64,000 bases of DNA from UBA3064 sp023258775 (GCA_044355655.1 JBIKXS010000006.1:1-64000), one strand, 5' to 3'. Counted from the first letter of the stretch, positions 51,806 to 61,453 are shown. Made by a program: numbers and translations. Notes: generated by a model not told the origin, from the sequence alone.

Positions 51806-52912
51806 CTAGCCTCCTTGATGCACCTGGCTCAATGCCTGAAGCCGAAAGTTTAGCAGCAGGGTAAGGGCAAGTAAGACAACCGCCCCTCCCGTGTGTCCAA
51901 CTGCAACCCATAAGGGCAAATCAAAAATCACGTTACTCATGCCTAAGACCCACTGTAGCGCGAGCATGCCAAGCAGCCATCGCGCTTCGCGCGTTGCCAG
52001 ATGACAACGAAAGCAGGCATAAGCCAGCGCGCCAAGTCCCAAGAGCACGACAATTGCACCAAGCCTGTGGCTTAGATGGATTGCGGTCAGTGCGGGAAGA
52101 TCAATCATCTCACCTTGGGCTGTCTTTCCGAGCTCCCTAACGACATGAAACGCGTCGGCAAAGTTTACTTTTGGGACCCACTGCGCTTGGCAGGTCGGAA
52201 AATCCGGACAGGCAAGCGCTGCATAGTTCGTACTCGTCCATCCGCCAAGCGCAATTTGCATACCAACCAAAAGTAATCCGAGCCTTGCAAACCACCGAAG
52301 TCCCAGGCTAGGTCGATGCGCGTTTGAGGTTGGCGCCTTCGCTGACATTGATCTGCCCTGATCCAAACCCTCAATTGCCTCACGGGTACGCATCCACAAC
52401 CAAAAAAGCAGCGAAAACGTTAGCAGGCCCCCAATTAAATGGCCGGTCACGATCGCTGGTTTGAGCAAGAGCGTTACGGTCCATTTGCCGAACATGCCTT
52501 GCAAGATGACAACGCCAAGGGTGATGTTGGCCAGCCAGGGTGATTGCTGCAATCGATGACGAAGCCGCCAGGCGAACACCACAATGCCGATAATCAATAA
52601 ACCCAAACCCGTTGCAATATAGCGATGGACCATCTCACGCCAGGCTTTACCCATGGACACTGGGCCGTGATCGCCGCCTTGCTCGGCGACTGCCTGAGCA
52701 ATTTCAGCCTTGGCTTGAACAGGCGTGAGCTTGCCATAACAACCGGGCCAATCCGGACAGCCCAAGCCCGCGTCGGTGAGTCTTACCCAGGCACCGATCA
52801 TGATGAGCGCAAAACAAATCAATGCGCTCCACCCAATTAAACGCCTGTACGCAATTAGCGCTGAGGGCGGCTCGAAGGTTCGCGCTTGATAGCTTGGAAG
52901 TGAGGTGCTCAT
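51806..52912 (-). CDS. ctaA: heme A synthase
   Basis: Oxidises heme O to heme A. 368 residues, eight helices; duplicated segments RLTDAGLGCPDWPGCYGKL and (second half) WTSTNYAALACPDFPTCQ with conserved Cys, and haem-ligand His in MVHRYIATGLG and HLSHRLGAIVV. Cotranscribed with ctaB. Confidence 0.94.
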   Translation of the reverse strand: MSTSLPSYQARTFEPPSALIAYRRLIGWSALICFALIMIGAWVRLTDAGLGCPDWPGCYGKLTPVQAKAEIAQAVAEQGGDHGPVSMGKAWREMVHRYIATGLGLLIIGIVVFAWRLRHRLQQSPWLANITLGVVILQGMFGKWTVTLLLKPAIVTGHLIGGLLTFSLLFWLWMRTREAIEGLDQGRSMSAKAPTSNAHRPSLGLRWFARLGLLLVGMQIALGGWTSTNYAALACPDFPTCQAQWVPKVNFADAFHVVRELGKTAQGEMIDLPALTAIHLSHRLGAIVVLLGLGALAYACFRCHLATREARWLLGMLALQWVLGMSNVIFDLPLWVAVGHTGGAVVLLALTLLLNFRLQALSQVHQGG

Positions 52913-52919
52913 CGGATAT

Positions 52920-53540
52920 TTAGCCCACGCGGGACCATTTCAACAATTTGCCAAGATCTTTTTTCATACGACTCGGATCGGGATCGTCAGGGAAGCGCAT
53001 CATGACGTGTCCGAGTGGATCAACCAAATAAATACCCTTATCGGCTGTCCTGTCTGTGCTCGGCGTTTGCCCCTCAATGCCGAGGAGACGTGCTCGTTGA
53101 TCAGCATCCAAAAAAAGCTGGTGCATGCCTTCATGGACTTTCTCGAGACTTTCGACGCCGCTCGTCAGAAACTCGGCCTTGCCTGGCTCGCTCAAGAGCA
53201 GTACTCGTTCAAGCCGGTCTTTGTCTTTGCCTTGGGTAAGACGCAGTTGGCGCATCAAGTAAAGCCTTTTCGCGCAGAATTCATCACACTGTGGCGAGTC
53301 GATGGTAAACATCACCCATTTGCCGCGAAAGGATTCCAAACCCACAGCCTGACGTTGGGGTTCGATAAACCTGCCATAGTTGGTTGTGCTTTCCGAGCGG
53401 TAAAACCAGTATGCAAGCGTTCCGAGCAAGACAGGAGACGCACAGACCGCAAAAATCAGCAGCATTTTCAAGCGCCCATAACGGATTGTTGCTGCCGTTG
53501 TAGCCATGCGAAGATCAGACATGTTTGACATTAAATCCAT
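52920..53540 (-). CDS. membrane-anchored SCO-like thioredoxin-fold protein
   Basis: 206 residues: one N-terminal helix (about 26-47) and a periplasmic thioredoxin-like domain. It has a Cys-x3-Cys motif (CDEFC) like that of SCO proteins in the context TIDSPQCDEFCAKRLY, and GIYLVDPLGHVMMRFP late in the sequence, resembling the SCO HTA region but without a His. Found at this position in many Burkholderiales oxidase clusters. A role in oxidase assembly is inferred. Several ATG starts are possible near 53540. Confidence 0.7.
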   Translation of the reverse strand: MDLMSNMSDLRMATTAATIRYGRLKMLLIFAVCASPVLLGTLAYWFYRSESTTNYGRFIEPQRQAVGLESFRGKWVMFTIDSPQCDEFCAKRLYLMRQLRLTQGKDKDRLERVLLLSEPGKAEFLTSGVESLEKVHEGMHQLFLDADQRARLLGIEGQTPSTDRTADKGIYLVDPLGHVMMRFPDDPDPSRMKKDLGKLLKWSRVG

Positions 53541-53543
53541 TGA

Positions 53544-54359
53544 TTAAGCTGGGTCGGTAACGCGCCAACGCAAAGCGATCACCAGGGCCAGCATCCAACT
53601 GAGCGTACAAAACAAGAACCATTGCAAAGCGTAGGCCTTATGCTTTTGAACACCGTCAGCCGGCTCGGGCCAATCCCGAATTAAGCCATCTTCGACCGCC
53701 TGACCTTTGGCATCGACTGCCGCCTCAAGTTGGCGCAACACGAATGGTGCAAGCCGCATACCGCTTTTCTCACCCATCACTTGCGAGTCAATCACCAACC
53801 AATGCCTCAAGTGATCGCCTGCAACACGATCTCCTAGGCCTAAGCGCGAGGCTGCATGTTCACGCTCTGACTCGACACGCACTAACAATGACTCACCAGC
53901 CTGGATTGTGCCTCGCTCTTGAATTCCCTGGGCTTGACGTGGATCTTTGGCCTGCCATCCACGCAACAGCAAAACATGACTTGGCGACGGTGCATCATCG
54001 CGAGCATACCCAGCCCTTGGTAGCGACAGTGGCACAACTGCGAGCACATACATGCCAGCCTGCCCCTTGTAGCTTCGGGAATCGAGATACCAGTTGTTTG
54101 GCGATTGACTGAGCCTTAAGCGTAGACCTTGCCCCTCGAGTGCAGGCAAATCCTCAGCAGCCAGATGTTCGACGGCAGCAGGCGCTTTGCTCGCTGCAAG
54201 TTGGCGCTTTTGCGCCAAATCACGCTTTTCATCCGCACGGTCAAGTTGCCAAAGACCAAGTCTGGCGGTGAAGAGGCCAAGCACAACAAGAAGGCCCACC
54301 GCTAGCCACTTGCTGAGCGCCCTAACAGGGGCCTTTTGGTCGACTAAGCTGACAGGCAT
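53544..54359 (-). CDS. SURF1-family cytochrome oxidase assembly protein
   Basis: Assembly factor for subunit I, thought to help insert heme A. 271 residues with two membrane helices (about 16-36 and near the C-terminus), the opening LGLWQLDRADEKRDL, SRSYKGQAGMYVLAVV and a late ALQWFLFCTLSWMLALVIALRW. A 171-base divergent gap separates it from the DUF2909 gene. Confidence 0.85.
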   Translation of the reverse strand: MPVSLVDQKAPVRALSKWLAVGLLVVLGLFTARLGLWQLDRADEKRDLAQKRQLAASKAPAAVEHLAAEDLPALEGQGLRLRLSQSPNNWYLDSRSYKGQAGMYVLAVVPLSLPRAGYARDDAPSPSHVLLLRGWQAKDPRQAQGIQERGTIQAGESLLVRVESEREHAASRLGLGDRVAGDHLRHWLVIDSQVMGEKSGMRLAPFVLRQLEAAVDAKGQAVEDGLIRDWPEPADGVQKHKAYALQWFLFCTLSWMLALVIALRWRVTDPA

Positions 54360-54530
54360 GCGACAATCGTCGGGTGTAGGCCAACGACAATATGGAGCCG
54401 ACCATGAAGGCCACAGGCAAGTCGGCGAGCGAAACGAGTGCAGCGCGTCAATCGGAGGTAGCGCTTGCCTTGTTGGCCAGCGACTTGTCTGATCCAGGCT
54501 AATCCTTGCTCATTTAACCAGAGAGCACTT

Positions 54531-54743
54531 ATGCGTTTTGTCGTCATTGCAGTTTTGCTCTTGATCCTTGCCAGTTTAGGCTCTGCGCTTTACTACCTGG
54601 TGAAAGACCAAGGAAAAACCGGCAAAGTCGTACAAATGCTCACCCTAAGGATTTCGCTCTCTGTCGTCTTGTTTGCTTTTCTGTGGTTTTGCTACTACAT
54701 GGGTTGGATCACGCCAACGGGTTACCAAGTCCAAAGTAGCTGA
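54531..54743 (+). CDS. DUF2909 twin-transmembrane protein
   Basis: 70 residues with two helices (about 3-21 and 42-62) separated by the loop VKDQGKTGKVVQMLTLRIS, as in DUF2909 proteins seen in beta-proteobacterial oxidase clusters. Function unknown. The ATG at 54531 is preceded by AGAGAGCA. The stop codon lies within the first unit of a 15-bp tandem repeat. Confidence 0.8.
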   Translation: MRFVVIAVLLLILASLGSALYYLVKDQGKTGKVVQMLTLRISLSVVLFAFLWFCYYMGWITPTGYQVQSS

Positions 54744-54798
54744 TTCAAGCCAAGCCGATTCTAGCCAAGCTTATTCACGGCAAGCTTATTCACGGCAA
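54739..54798. repeat. four 15-bp tandem units after the DUF2909 gene
   Basis: Units start at 54739, 54754, 54769 and 54784. Units 3 and 4 are identical; units 1 and 2 differ at a few positions. The TGA of the preceding gene lies in unit 1. In frame with 54739 they would encode repeats such as ADSSQ and AYSRQ. Confidence 0.88.
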
Positions 54799-54854
54799 GC
54801 AGTTTGTGGCCGTCAAATTCACAATATTGATCGGGGGAAGTTGGTTTGCGAATA

Positions 54855-54876
54855 CGGGTTTGGGGGATCAAACCCG
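54855..54876. other. perfect inverted repeat between convergent DUF2909 and ctaE genes
   Basis: CGGGTTTG and CAAACCCG (8 bp) flank a 6-base loop. No T-run follows on either strand, so a classic terminator is not shown; it may still stop transcription between the convergent genes. Confidence 0.5.
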
Positions 54877-54918
54877 CACTCAACCAAGCTCAACGCTGCG
54901 CGAATAGAACGCCGGTAA

Positions 54919-55779
54919 TTACAGCCAATACACGATGATGTATAGCAGAAGCCAGACCACATCGACGAAGTGCCAATACCAAGCCGCGCCTTCAAAGGCG
55001 AAATGATTTTCGGCCGTAAAGTGGCCGCGCATCATGCGAATCAACACCACGGTGAGCATTAAACCACCGAGGAAAACATGAAAACCGTGAAAACCAGTCA
55101 GCATGAAGAAGGTAGAGCCAAAAATGCCTGAGCTCAACTTAAGGTTCAAATCCTTGTATGCATGCATGTACTCAAAGGCTTGGAAGCCAAGAAACACCAC
55201 CCCCAGGACAACCGTTGCAAAAAGCCAGAAAATCGCCTTGCCTCGCTCAGACAAACGTAAAGCGTGGTGGGATATCGTGAGTGTGACGCCTGAGGTCAGT
55301 AGCAACAAGGTATTGATGGTCGGGATGGGCCACGGTCCAATTGTCTGAAACTGCTCGATCGTTCCCGCAGGGCCTAAGTTTGGCCACACCGCCGTGAACT
55401 CGGGCCACAAAAGCGCCTTTGAATCAGGTTCACCCAGCCAGGGCATGGAAATCGCTCGTGCATAAAACAATGCACCGAAAAAAGCTCCAAAAAACATAAC
55501 TTCGGAAAAGATAAACCAACTCATGCTCCAGCGAAACGAAATGCCAACACGCTCGTTGTAGGTGCCGGATTCGGACTCAGCAGCTACATTGGCAAACCAT
55601 CCGTACAAGGTGTAAAACAGCATGAGGAATCCAGCCAACAGAAGCCAAGGACCCGAAGCCTGTTGGTTCACTGTGCCTGATGCGCCGAATGTGAGAAACA
55701 CCGCGGCAATCGAGCCATACATCGGCCACTTTGATGGTTCCGGTACAAAATAATACGGTGCGTGCTGATTGGCACTCAT
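54919..55779 (-). CDS. ctaE: cytochrome c oxidase subunit III
   Basis: 286 residues with seven membrane helices. Family segments: WPMYGSIAAVFLTFGASG, FRWSMSWFIFSEVMFFGAFFGALFYAR and FHGFHVFLGGLML, and the C-terminal AAWYWHFVDVVWLLLYIIVYW. It follows DUF2970 after 71 bases. Confidence 0.95.
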   Translation of the reverse strand: MSANQHAPYYFVPEPSKWPMYGSIAAVFLTFGASGTVNQQASGPWLLLAGFLMLFYTLYGWFANVAAESESGTYNERVGISFRWSMSWFIFSEVMFFGAFFGALFYARAISMPWLGEPDSKALLWPEFTAVWPNLGPAGTIEQFQTIGPWPIPTINTLLLLTSGVTLTISHHALRLSERGKAIFWLFATVVLGVVFLGFQAFEYMHAYKDLNLKLSSGIFGSTFFMLTGFHGFHVFLGGLMLTVVLIRMMRGHFTAENHFAFEGAAWYWHFVDVVWLLLYIIVYWL

Positions 55780-55850
55780 CAGTTTCTCCCTATCTAGACC
55801 CTGTTGCTATTGTAGTCAATGCGGCTCAAATTCAAAACAGCATGGACGCC

Positions 55851-56057
55851 TTAAGGCACCACCATGCGCACGACAAAAACAAGCGACAACACAAACATAG
55901 CGGCCATTGCGATACCGACCGCAATCACATGCAGAGGTTTAAGCTGGGCCATATCAGCCTCATGCTCTTTGCTACCTCTAACACCAAAAAAAGACGCTGC
56001 AACCGCGAGCACTGTTTTAAACAGGCTTCGATTAACGGGTGCGTCTGATTCACTCAT
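55851..56057 (-). CDS. DUF2970 membrane protein
   Basis: 68 residues: KTVLAVAASFFGVRGSKEHE, the DUF2970 signature with a predicted N-terminal amphipathic part, followed by one helix (about 44-66). Universally found between ctaG and ctaE in Burkholderiales; function unknown, probably connected with the oxidase. Confidence 0.8.
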   Translation of the reverse strand: MSESDAPVNRSLFKTVLAVAASFFGVRGSKEHEADMAQLKPLHVIAVGIAMAAMFVLSLVFVVRMVVP

Positions 56058-56088
56058 CGCTTATTCGAGCTTCGCATTCGTTGTGCCA

Positions 56089-56727
56089 TCAGCCCCGACG
56101 GCCAGGCACGACAGGCTTCATCGCCGGATGATCAGGTGATCCTGATTCAGTCAAAGGCAGGCCGTTGCTTAACGTGCCTGCAGAGGATTTAGTGGTACCC
56201 GCGATATCGAAAAATGTGTAGGACAAGGTGATGTTGCTCACGTCGCTGGGAAGTTGGGGATCAACGACAAACACCACTGGAAATTTACGGGTCTCGCCTG
56301 CATCAAGCGCTTGTTGTTTGAAACAAAAACACTCTAGCTTTTTGAAATAATTGGCTGCGTGTCCTGGTGCATAGCTCGGGATCGCCTGGCCGGTGACTGA
56401 GGTCTCACTGCGGTTTCGCAATTCATAATACACCGTGACCAGTTCGCCCGGGTGGGCACTCACTGCGTTTACTTCAGGCCTAAACTGCCAGGGCCCGTGG
56501 GCGTTGGCATCAAATTCAATGGTGATGCTTCGTGTGGAATCAACTTGCGTATTTTTGGCAAAAGCTTCTGCGCGCTCGTCGCGTTGGGTGAGTACATTGA
56601 CACCTGTTACCTCACAAATCTTTTGGTAAATCGGCACCATCGCAAAACCAAAACCAAACATCAATACCGATGCAACCAGCAATTTGCCGAGCATCGTTTT
56701 GTTTAGTTGTCTGAAATCGCTTTGCAT
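56089..56727 (-). CDS. ctaG: cytochrome c oxidase assembly protein CtaG/Cox11
   Basis: Copper chaperone for the CuB site of subunit I. 212 residues: one N-terminal helix (about 12-30), then a periplasmic domain with the CFCFKQQAL copper motif. The C-terminal tail LTESGSPDHPAMKPVVPGRRG is not conserved. Its start lies 33 bases after the stop of the 31-residue protein. Confidence 0.94.
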   Translation of the reverse strand: MQSDFRQLNKTMLGKLLVASVLMFGFGFAMVPIYQKICEVTGVNVLTQRDERAEAFAKNTQVDSTRSITIEFDANAHGPWQFRPEVNAVSAHPGELVTVYYELRNRSETSVTGQAIPSYAPGHAANYFKKLECFCFKQQALDAGETRKFPVVFVVDPQLPSDVSNITLSYTFFDIAGTTKSSAGTLSNGLPLTESGSPDHPAMKPVVPGRRG

Positions 56728-56760
56728 GTGCTTTTCATTCGCTTAAAACTGCCACTGGCG

Positions 56761-56856
56761 CTATGCCCCGAGAAAAATCCGTTTGCCAATCACACCCAAA
56801 AAAAACACCGCGGCTATCGATAAAAGGATAAGCGCGGTTTTGAGGTTATTACTCAT
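56761..56856 (-). CDS. cytochrome oxidase small assembly protein, 31 residues
   Basis: An ATG at 56856 opens a 31-residue frame that begins MSNNLKTALILLSIAAVF and ends GKRIFLGA, a single membrane helix with a short charged end. Proteins of this size and pattern occur between ctaD and ctaG in Burkholderiales. Too short for routine gene finding, but position and sequence support it. Confidence 0.8.
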   Translation of the reverse strand: MSNNLKTALILLSIAAVFFLGVIGKRIFLGA

Positions 56857-56935
56857 GGCTCGCAAATCATTAAGCGCAACTTCACCTGGATCTGTAGGCA
56901 GGGAGGAGACGTGCCCAACCCTGCCTCCCAGTGAT

Positions 56936-58525
56936 CTACTTCACAGTTGGGGGTTGCTCAAAGGTGTGGAAAGGAGCGGGTGAAGGTACTGTCCATTCCA
57001 AACCTTCAGCTGCTTCCCAGACCTTGTCGGGGGCTTTTTCACCACCACGGATGCACTTAAGCACGACGTATAGGAATATCAGCTGACTGAAGCCGAAACC
57101 AAAGGCTCCCACGGTTGCAAGCACATTGAAATCAGTGAACTGAGTGGGGTAATCAATGTAACGACGCGGCATCCCAGCAAGACCGAGGAAGTGCATCGGG
57201 AAGAACGTAATGTTAAACGTGATCAGTGATGCCCAAAAGTGGAATTTGGCAATCGATTCGTCGTAGTAATGACCAGTCCACTTCGGAAGCCAGTAATAAG
57301 TGCCTGCGAATAAGGCAAATAAAGAACCCGCCACCAACACATAGTGGAAGTGCGCCACGACGTAATAAGTGTCATGTAACTGGATGTCGAGGGGGGCAAC
57401 CGACAAAATAATGCCGGTAAGGCCACCCATGGTGAACACGAAAATAAAGCCGATCGCAAAAAGCATCGGCGTTTCAAAGGTCATCGCGCCTTTCCACATC
57501 GTGGCCACCCAATTGAAAATCTTCACCCCGGTGGGCACAGCGATCAACATGGTTGCGTACATGAAGAACAACTGTCCAGTAACCGGCATCCCGGTCGTGA
57601 ACATATGGTGGGCCCACACGATGAAGGAAAGAATGGCAATCGAGGCAGTGGCGTACACCATCGAGGAATAACCGAACAAGCGCTTGCGCGAAAACACCGG
57701 AATGATCTCTGAAACGATGCCGAAAGCAGGCAGAATCATGATGTAAACCTCGGGATGCCCGAAGAACCAGAAGATGTGCTGATACATAACCGGATCACCA
57801 CCGCCTGCCGCGTTAAAAAACGAAGTGCCGAAATGACGGTCAGTAAGCAGCATCGTGATCGCGCCAGCCAAGACCGGCATCACAGCGATCAGCAAGTAGG
57901 CGGTAATTAACCACGTCCACACAAACATCGGCATTTTCATCAGCGTCATGCCAGGCGCACGCATGTTGAGAATCGTGGTGATGATATTGATCGAACCCAT
58001 GATTGAGCTCGCACCCATAATGTGGACAGCGAAAATTGCCATATCCATGCCAGGACCCATTTGGACCGACAAGGGTGCATACAAGGTCCAGCCAGCAGCT
58101 GTTGCGCCACCGGGCACGAAAAAGGAGCCAACAAGCAACAAAGCAGCAGGTGGCAGTAGCCAGAAGCTGAAATTGTTCATCCTGGCAAAGGCCATGTCGG
58201 AGGCTCCGATCATCAGCGGAATCTGCCAGTTTGCGAAACCAACAAAGGCGGGCATGATGGCACCAAACACCATGATCAGGCCATGCATGGTCGTCAGTTG
58301 GTTAAAGAACTCGGGCTGAACAATTTGAATACCGGGTTGGAAAAGCTCTGCGCGCAATGTCAGTGCGAGGACCCCTCCTGAAAGCAACATGATGAAACTA
58401 AACCACAAGTAAAGCGTTCCAATGTCTTTGTGGTTTGTGGCAAAAAGCCAGCGACGAAGACCATGGGGATGGTCATGGGCGTGATCGTGGGCATCGTGGC
58501 CGTGGTGGTCAAGGACTGCGCTCAT
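56936..58525 (-). CDS. ctaD: cytochrome c oxidase subunit I
   Basis: Catalytic haem-copper subunit, A-type. 529 residues, 12 helices. Ligand motifs include LTTMHGLIMVFG, WFFGHPEVYIMILPAFG (His-Tyr cross-link site), IVWAHHMFTTGM (CuB His pair) and DTYYVVAHFHYVL. N-terminal His-rich stretch (about 6-24). It precedes the small assembly protein by 79 bases. Confidence 0.97.
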   Translation of the reverse strand: MSAVLDHHGHDAHDHAHDHPHGLRRWLFATNHKDIGTLYLWFSFIMLLSGGVLALTLRAELFQPGIQIVQPEFFNQLTTMHGLIMVFGAIMPAFVGFANWQIPLMIGASDMAFARMNNFSFWLLPPAALLLVGSFFVPGGATAAGWTLYAPLSVQMGPGMDMAIFAVHIMGASSIMGSINIITTILNMRAPGMTLMKMPMFVWTWLITAYLLIAVMPVLAGAITMLLTDRHFGTSFFNAAGGGDPVMYQHIFWFFGHPEVYIMILPAFGIVSEIIPVFSRKRLFGYSSMVYATASIAILSFIVWAHHMFTTGMPVTGQLFFMYATMLIAVPTGVKIFNWVATMWKGAMTFETPMLFAIGFIFVFTMGGLTGIILSVAPLDIQLHDTYYVVAHFHYVLVAGSLFALFAGTYYWLPKWTGHYYDESIAKFHFWASLITFNITFFPMHFLGLAGMPRRYIDYPTQFTDFNVLATVGAFGFGFSQLIFLYVVLKCIRGGEKAPDKVWEAAEGLEWTVPSPAPFHTFEQPPTVK

Positions 58526-58597
58526 ATTCGTTCCTCAGTGACGCTAATGACTGCGATAAAACAATTTCGTACTAAAACGGTGTGGATATAGGCCCAA

Positions 58598-59782
58598 CTA
58601 CTTCCTGGCCTCGGCAATTGCTTTTGGCTGGATAAGCCCCTCGTCGGCCTTGTTGCCCCAGGCGTTACGGGTGTAGGTAATCACTGAGGCAATTTCAACG
58701 TCAGACAGTTGCTTCCAAGCTGGCATCCCAGCTCCCTTGCCGTTGAGCAAAATTTTGATTTGGTCGGCGGAGGGGCCAACAACCGATGCGGCTTTAATTA
58801 ATGCCGGAAATTGACCTGCGCCAGTGCCGCCCGCCTGATGGCATGCTGCGCAATTTGCCCCATAAACTTTCTCGCCACGTGTTTGAAGCTCTGCAAGCTG
58901 CCATTCCTTATTGGGGTCATCAGCTTTAGCTGCCATTTCTTTCTTGCGTCCATCTACCCATTTGCTGTATTCCTCAGCAGATTTCACCTCGACCACAATG
59001 GGCATGAAGGCGTGATTCTTGCCACAAAGTTCAACGCAAGCACCCCTATAAACACCTTCTTTTTCGGCCTTGAACCATGTATCACGAACAAAGCCTGGAA
59101 TCGCATCCTGCTTGACCCCAAAAGCAGGGACCATCCAGGAGTGGATCACATCATTTGCCGTGAGTACGATCCGTACTTTTTTGCCAACCGGAACAACCAG
59201 GGGATTGTCGACCTCCATCAAATAGGTCAATCCCTTGGGGTCTTTTCCAGTGATCTGCGATTCAGGCGTTGAAAGCGTTGACAAAAACCCGATACCTTCG
59301 CCTTCGCCCTTCACATAGTCGTAGCCCCATTTCCATTGGTAGCCTGTTACCTTGACGGTGAGATCGGCGCCTGTTGTATCTTTTTGCTCAACAACCATTC
59401 TGGTTGCAGGAATGCCGATGCCAATCACAATCAGCAAAGGCACCACGGTCCAGGCAATTTCGACTGCCGTGCTTTCATGAAAGTCTGCGGGCTTGTGCCC
59501 TTTGGATTTGCGATGCGCCCAAATCGCGTAGAACATGACCGCGAAGACAGCAACAAAAATAACCAGGCAGACTGCCATTAAGAACCAGTTCATCCAGTGC
59601 TGGTCGGCCGCAATCCTTGTGACCCCTTGCGGGAGGTCAAGCTGATTGACTTTGGGGCCACCCGGCATGTCAGCCGCCCACAAAACAGGGGCAATCAATA
59701 AGCTGGCAAGCGAGACACCAGTTGACCGCAACATTGCTTTGACCGAAGCGCTTCGATCTAATCCCTGACACATCTTCCTCAT
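58598..59782 (-). CDS. ctaC: cytochrome c oxidase subunit II with fused cytochrome c domain
   Basis: About 394 residues: signal peptide, two membrane helices, the CuA domain with CVELCGKNHAFMPIVVEVK, and a C-terminal cytochrome c domain with the haem motif CAACH. The fused cytochrome is common for caa3-type oxidases of this order. ATG at 59782 is preferred over a TTG nine codons earlier. Confidence 0.95.
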   Translation of the reverse strand: MRKMCQGLDRSASVKAMLRSTGVSLASLLIAPVLWAADMPGGPKVNQLDLPQGVTRIAADQHWMNWFLMAVCLVIFVAVFAVMFYAIWAHRKSKGHKPADFHESTAVEIAWTVVPLLIVIGIGIPATRMVVEQKDTTGADLTVKVTGYQWKWGYDYVKGEGEGIGFLSTLSTPESQITGKDPKGLTYLMEVDNPLVVPVGKKVRIVLTANDVIHSWMVPAFGVKQDAIPGFVRDTWFKAEKEGVYRGACVELCGKNHAFMPIVVEVKSAEEYSKWVDGRKKEMAAKADDPNKEWQLAELQTRGEKVYGANCAACHQAGGTGAGQFPALIKAASVVGPSADQIKILLNGKGAGMPAWKQLSDVEIASVITYTRNAWGNKADEGLIQPKAIAEARK

Positions 59783-59899
59783 GCCATCACCGTGTTTATT
59801 GTTTGACAACTATTCTCATCGCCCGTAGCCGTCATCTCAGTCAATCCGGAATGCGGCACAGGTCGCTCCCATTCGTTATTTGTAGAAAACCGAAACTTA

Positions 59900-60397
59900 C
59901 TAAGAAAAAACCTGACGAGACCAGCCAAGATCTCCCATGCAAACTTTTCGCAGCTCTTTGGCTAAGAGCCTTCGTTGATGCTCAGGCACAAAACGCCCGA
60001 CCTCGCAAAATTTGCCTTGAGAAACCAGCCTAACCAACTCTCGCCGCCTACCTTGATATTCAACCCGAAGCCAAACCAAGGGCACCTCAGTTCGCTCCAA
60101 ATGATTCGCAGTACTCCGTTCAATCGTTAGACCGGAAGATTGAACCACGATCCGCTCAAAGTCCGCTGCATGTCGTGCATATACGACAAAAGCAACCCCA
60201 AGCGCAGTCACCTCAAGAAAGGCAAAGGGCAGCACCATCCAAGCCCCAGCGAGCGCAAAAAAACTCGCAACCGCAATCGACACCGTCGAAACTGCCAAAA
60301 ACCAAATGGCAAGCTGGCATGGCGTTAGGGCACAGTTTCGCCTCATAAGCCACTGCCGCGAGTCATCCTCCTCCGTGCAGTTCCAAGCGTAGTCCAA
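59900..60397 (-). CDS. DUF2244 membrane protein
   Basis: 165 residues with two adjacent helices (about 29-72) and an otherwise soluble C-terminal domain; WLRVEYQGRRRELVRLVSQGKFCEVGRFVPEHQRRLLA is characteristic of DUF2244. It starts with TTG 60397, backed by AAAGG 7 bases upstream; an ATG at 60346 is the alternative. Function unknown; adjacent to ctaC in this order. Confidence 0.8.
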   Translation of the reverse strand: MDYAWNCTEEDDSRQWLMRRNCALTPCQLAIWFLAVSTVSIAVASFFALAGAWMVLPFAFLEVTALGVAFVVYARHAADFERIVVQSSGLTIERSTANHLERTEVPLVWLRVEYQGRRRELVRLVSQGKFCEVGRFVPEHQRRLLAKELRKVCMGDLGWSRQVFS

Positions 60398-60490
60398 CTA
60401 TACACCTTTCACGACCGTGTATCCCCCAACAGACGTTGTGTCCTCGTCCATATTGTAAAAGCTTCAAGCGAATTTTCGCCAATGACTGCG

Positions 60491-61450
60491 CTATTTGGCC
60501 TTCATCTTTAGTTGGATTGGTTGCCAGTCGGATGCTGCAGTGCGATCAGCGGCCCGCCAGGCGTGCCCCAAGATAAGTTCAATATCCAAATGCAATAAAC
60601 CATCTGGATGCCTCAACGCTTCTAGCGCAACTTGAGCCTCGGAAAACCAATGACGCGAGCGTAAGTGCTTGGCCCGACCGGGATGAATATGCCCCCCGAG
60701 CGCCCGTAAATCGCGTAGGAGGTCCAACGGACGACGCCACGTCAGGGTAATGCGATCCATGTCAACCACGGGCTCTGCCCAACCCGCGTGAACGAGCGCA
60801 TCGCCAAGATCATGCATATCTGGAAAAGGCATCAAATCGGGCGCCACGCTGCGAAGCGCTGAGAAACTGTCAACCCCAAGTGATGAGAAACTAAATAATG
60901 CGTCCTGCTTGGCGCATCGGTGGTACTCCCTGAGCAAATCGGGCCAATGCTTTGACCAGTGCAACAAGCCGTTTGACCACAAGAGATCAAAGCACCCCGC
61001 TCGAAATGGAAGCTGATGAGCGTCTGCGGCCACTTGAAGCATCAATCGCTCTGAACCTCGCGACTGATCCCGTCCGGAGGGCTTTGCATGCTGAACAGAG
61101 CTCGCCTCATCGGCAATAAATCGGCGCCAAAGCCTGTTTGCCCAATTCGGTTTTTGGTCACCAGTCGAGCTTGGGGGCGTCCGCATGAGGTTTGTAGTTT
61201 CCGGGCTGACAGACTTTGCTGCCCATGCCCAGTCGAGCACGGCCATGGCACTCGTCGGATAAGCGGACTGCAGCCGCCTTGCATCGCGTAGATTCGCGTC
61301 GCCCAAGACCAGCACCTGACTCGGCGATTGCTTGACCCATTGCATCCGATCCAGCATGCGTGTGTGAACCTCATCCCACAAAAAGCCCGCGTCCATCGCC
61401 AGAAGATGGCGGCGTTGATGCTGCAAACGCATGCTGAACTGTTGCTTCAT
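60491..61450 (-). CDS. BioC-like SAM-dependent methyltransferase
   Basis: 319 residues. SAM-binding features: VLVLGDANLRDARRL at about 45-59, ADAHQLPF, FDLLWSNGLLHW, and late MHDLGDALVHAGWAEPVVDMDRITLTW, which resembles BioC (malonyl-ACP O-methyltransferase, biotin synthesis). A long insertion lies between the first SAM strand and ADAHQ. No bio genes are adjacent, so the role is tentative. Confidence 0.75.
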   Translation of the reverse strand: MKQQFSMRLQHQRRHLLAMDAGFLWDEVHTRMLDRMQWVKQSPSQVLVLGDANLRDARRLQSAYPTSAMAVLDWAWAAKSVSPETTNLMRTPPSSTGDQKPNWANRLWRRFIADEASSVQHAKPSGRDQSRGSERLMLQVAADAHQLPFRAGCFDLLWSNGLLHWSKHWPDLLREYHRCAKQDALFSFSSLGVDSFSALRSVAPDLMPFPDMHDLGDALVHAGWAEPVVDMDRITLTWRRPLDLLRDLRALGGHIHPGRAKHLRSRHWFSEAQVALEALRHPDGLLHLDIELILGHAWRAADRTAASDWQPIQLKMKAK

Positions 61451-61453
61451 GAT

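Noticed and set aside
52920..53540. Treating the SCO-like protein as a second true SCO
   Set aside because: It has the Cys-x3-Cys but lacks the distal His of the copper site, so copper binding like SCO is not supported.
54344..54547. 67-residue minus-strand frame upstream of the SURF1 gene
   Set aside because: It overlaps both the SURF1 start and the DUF2909 start, has no recognisable domain and no ribosome-binding site.
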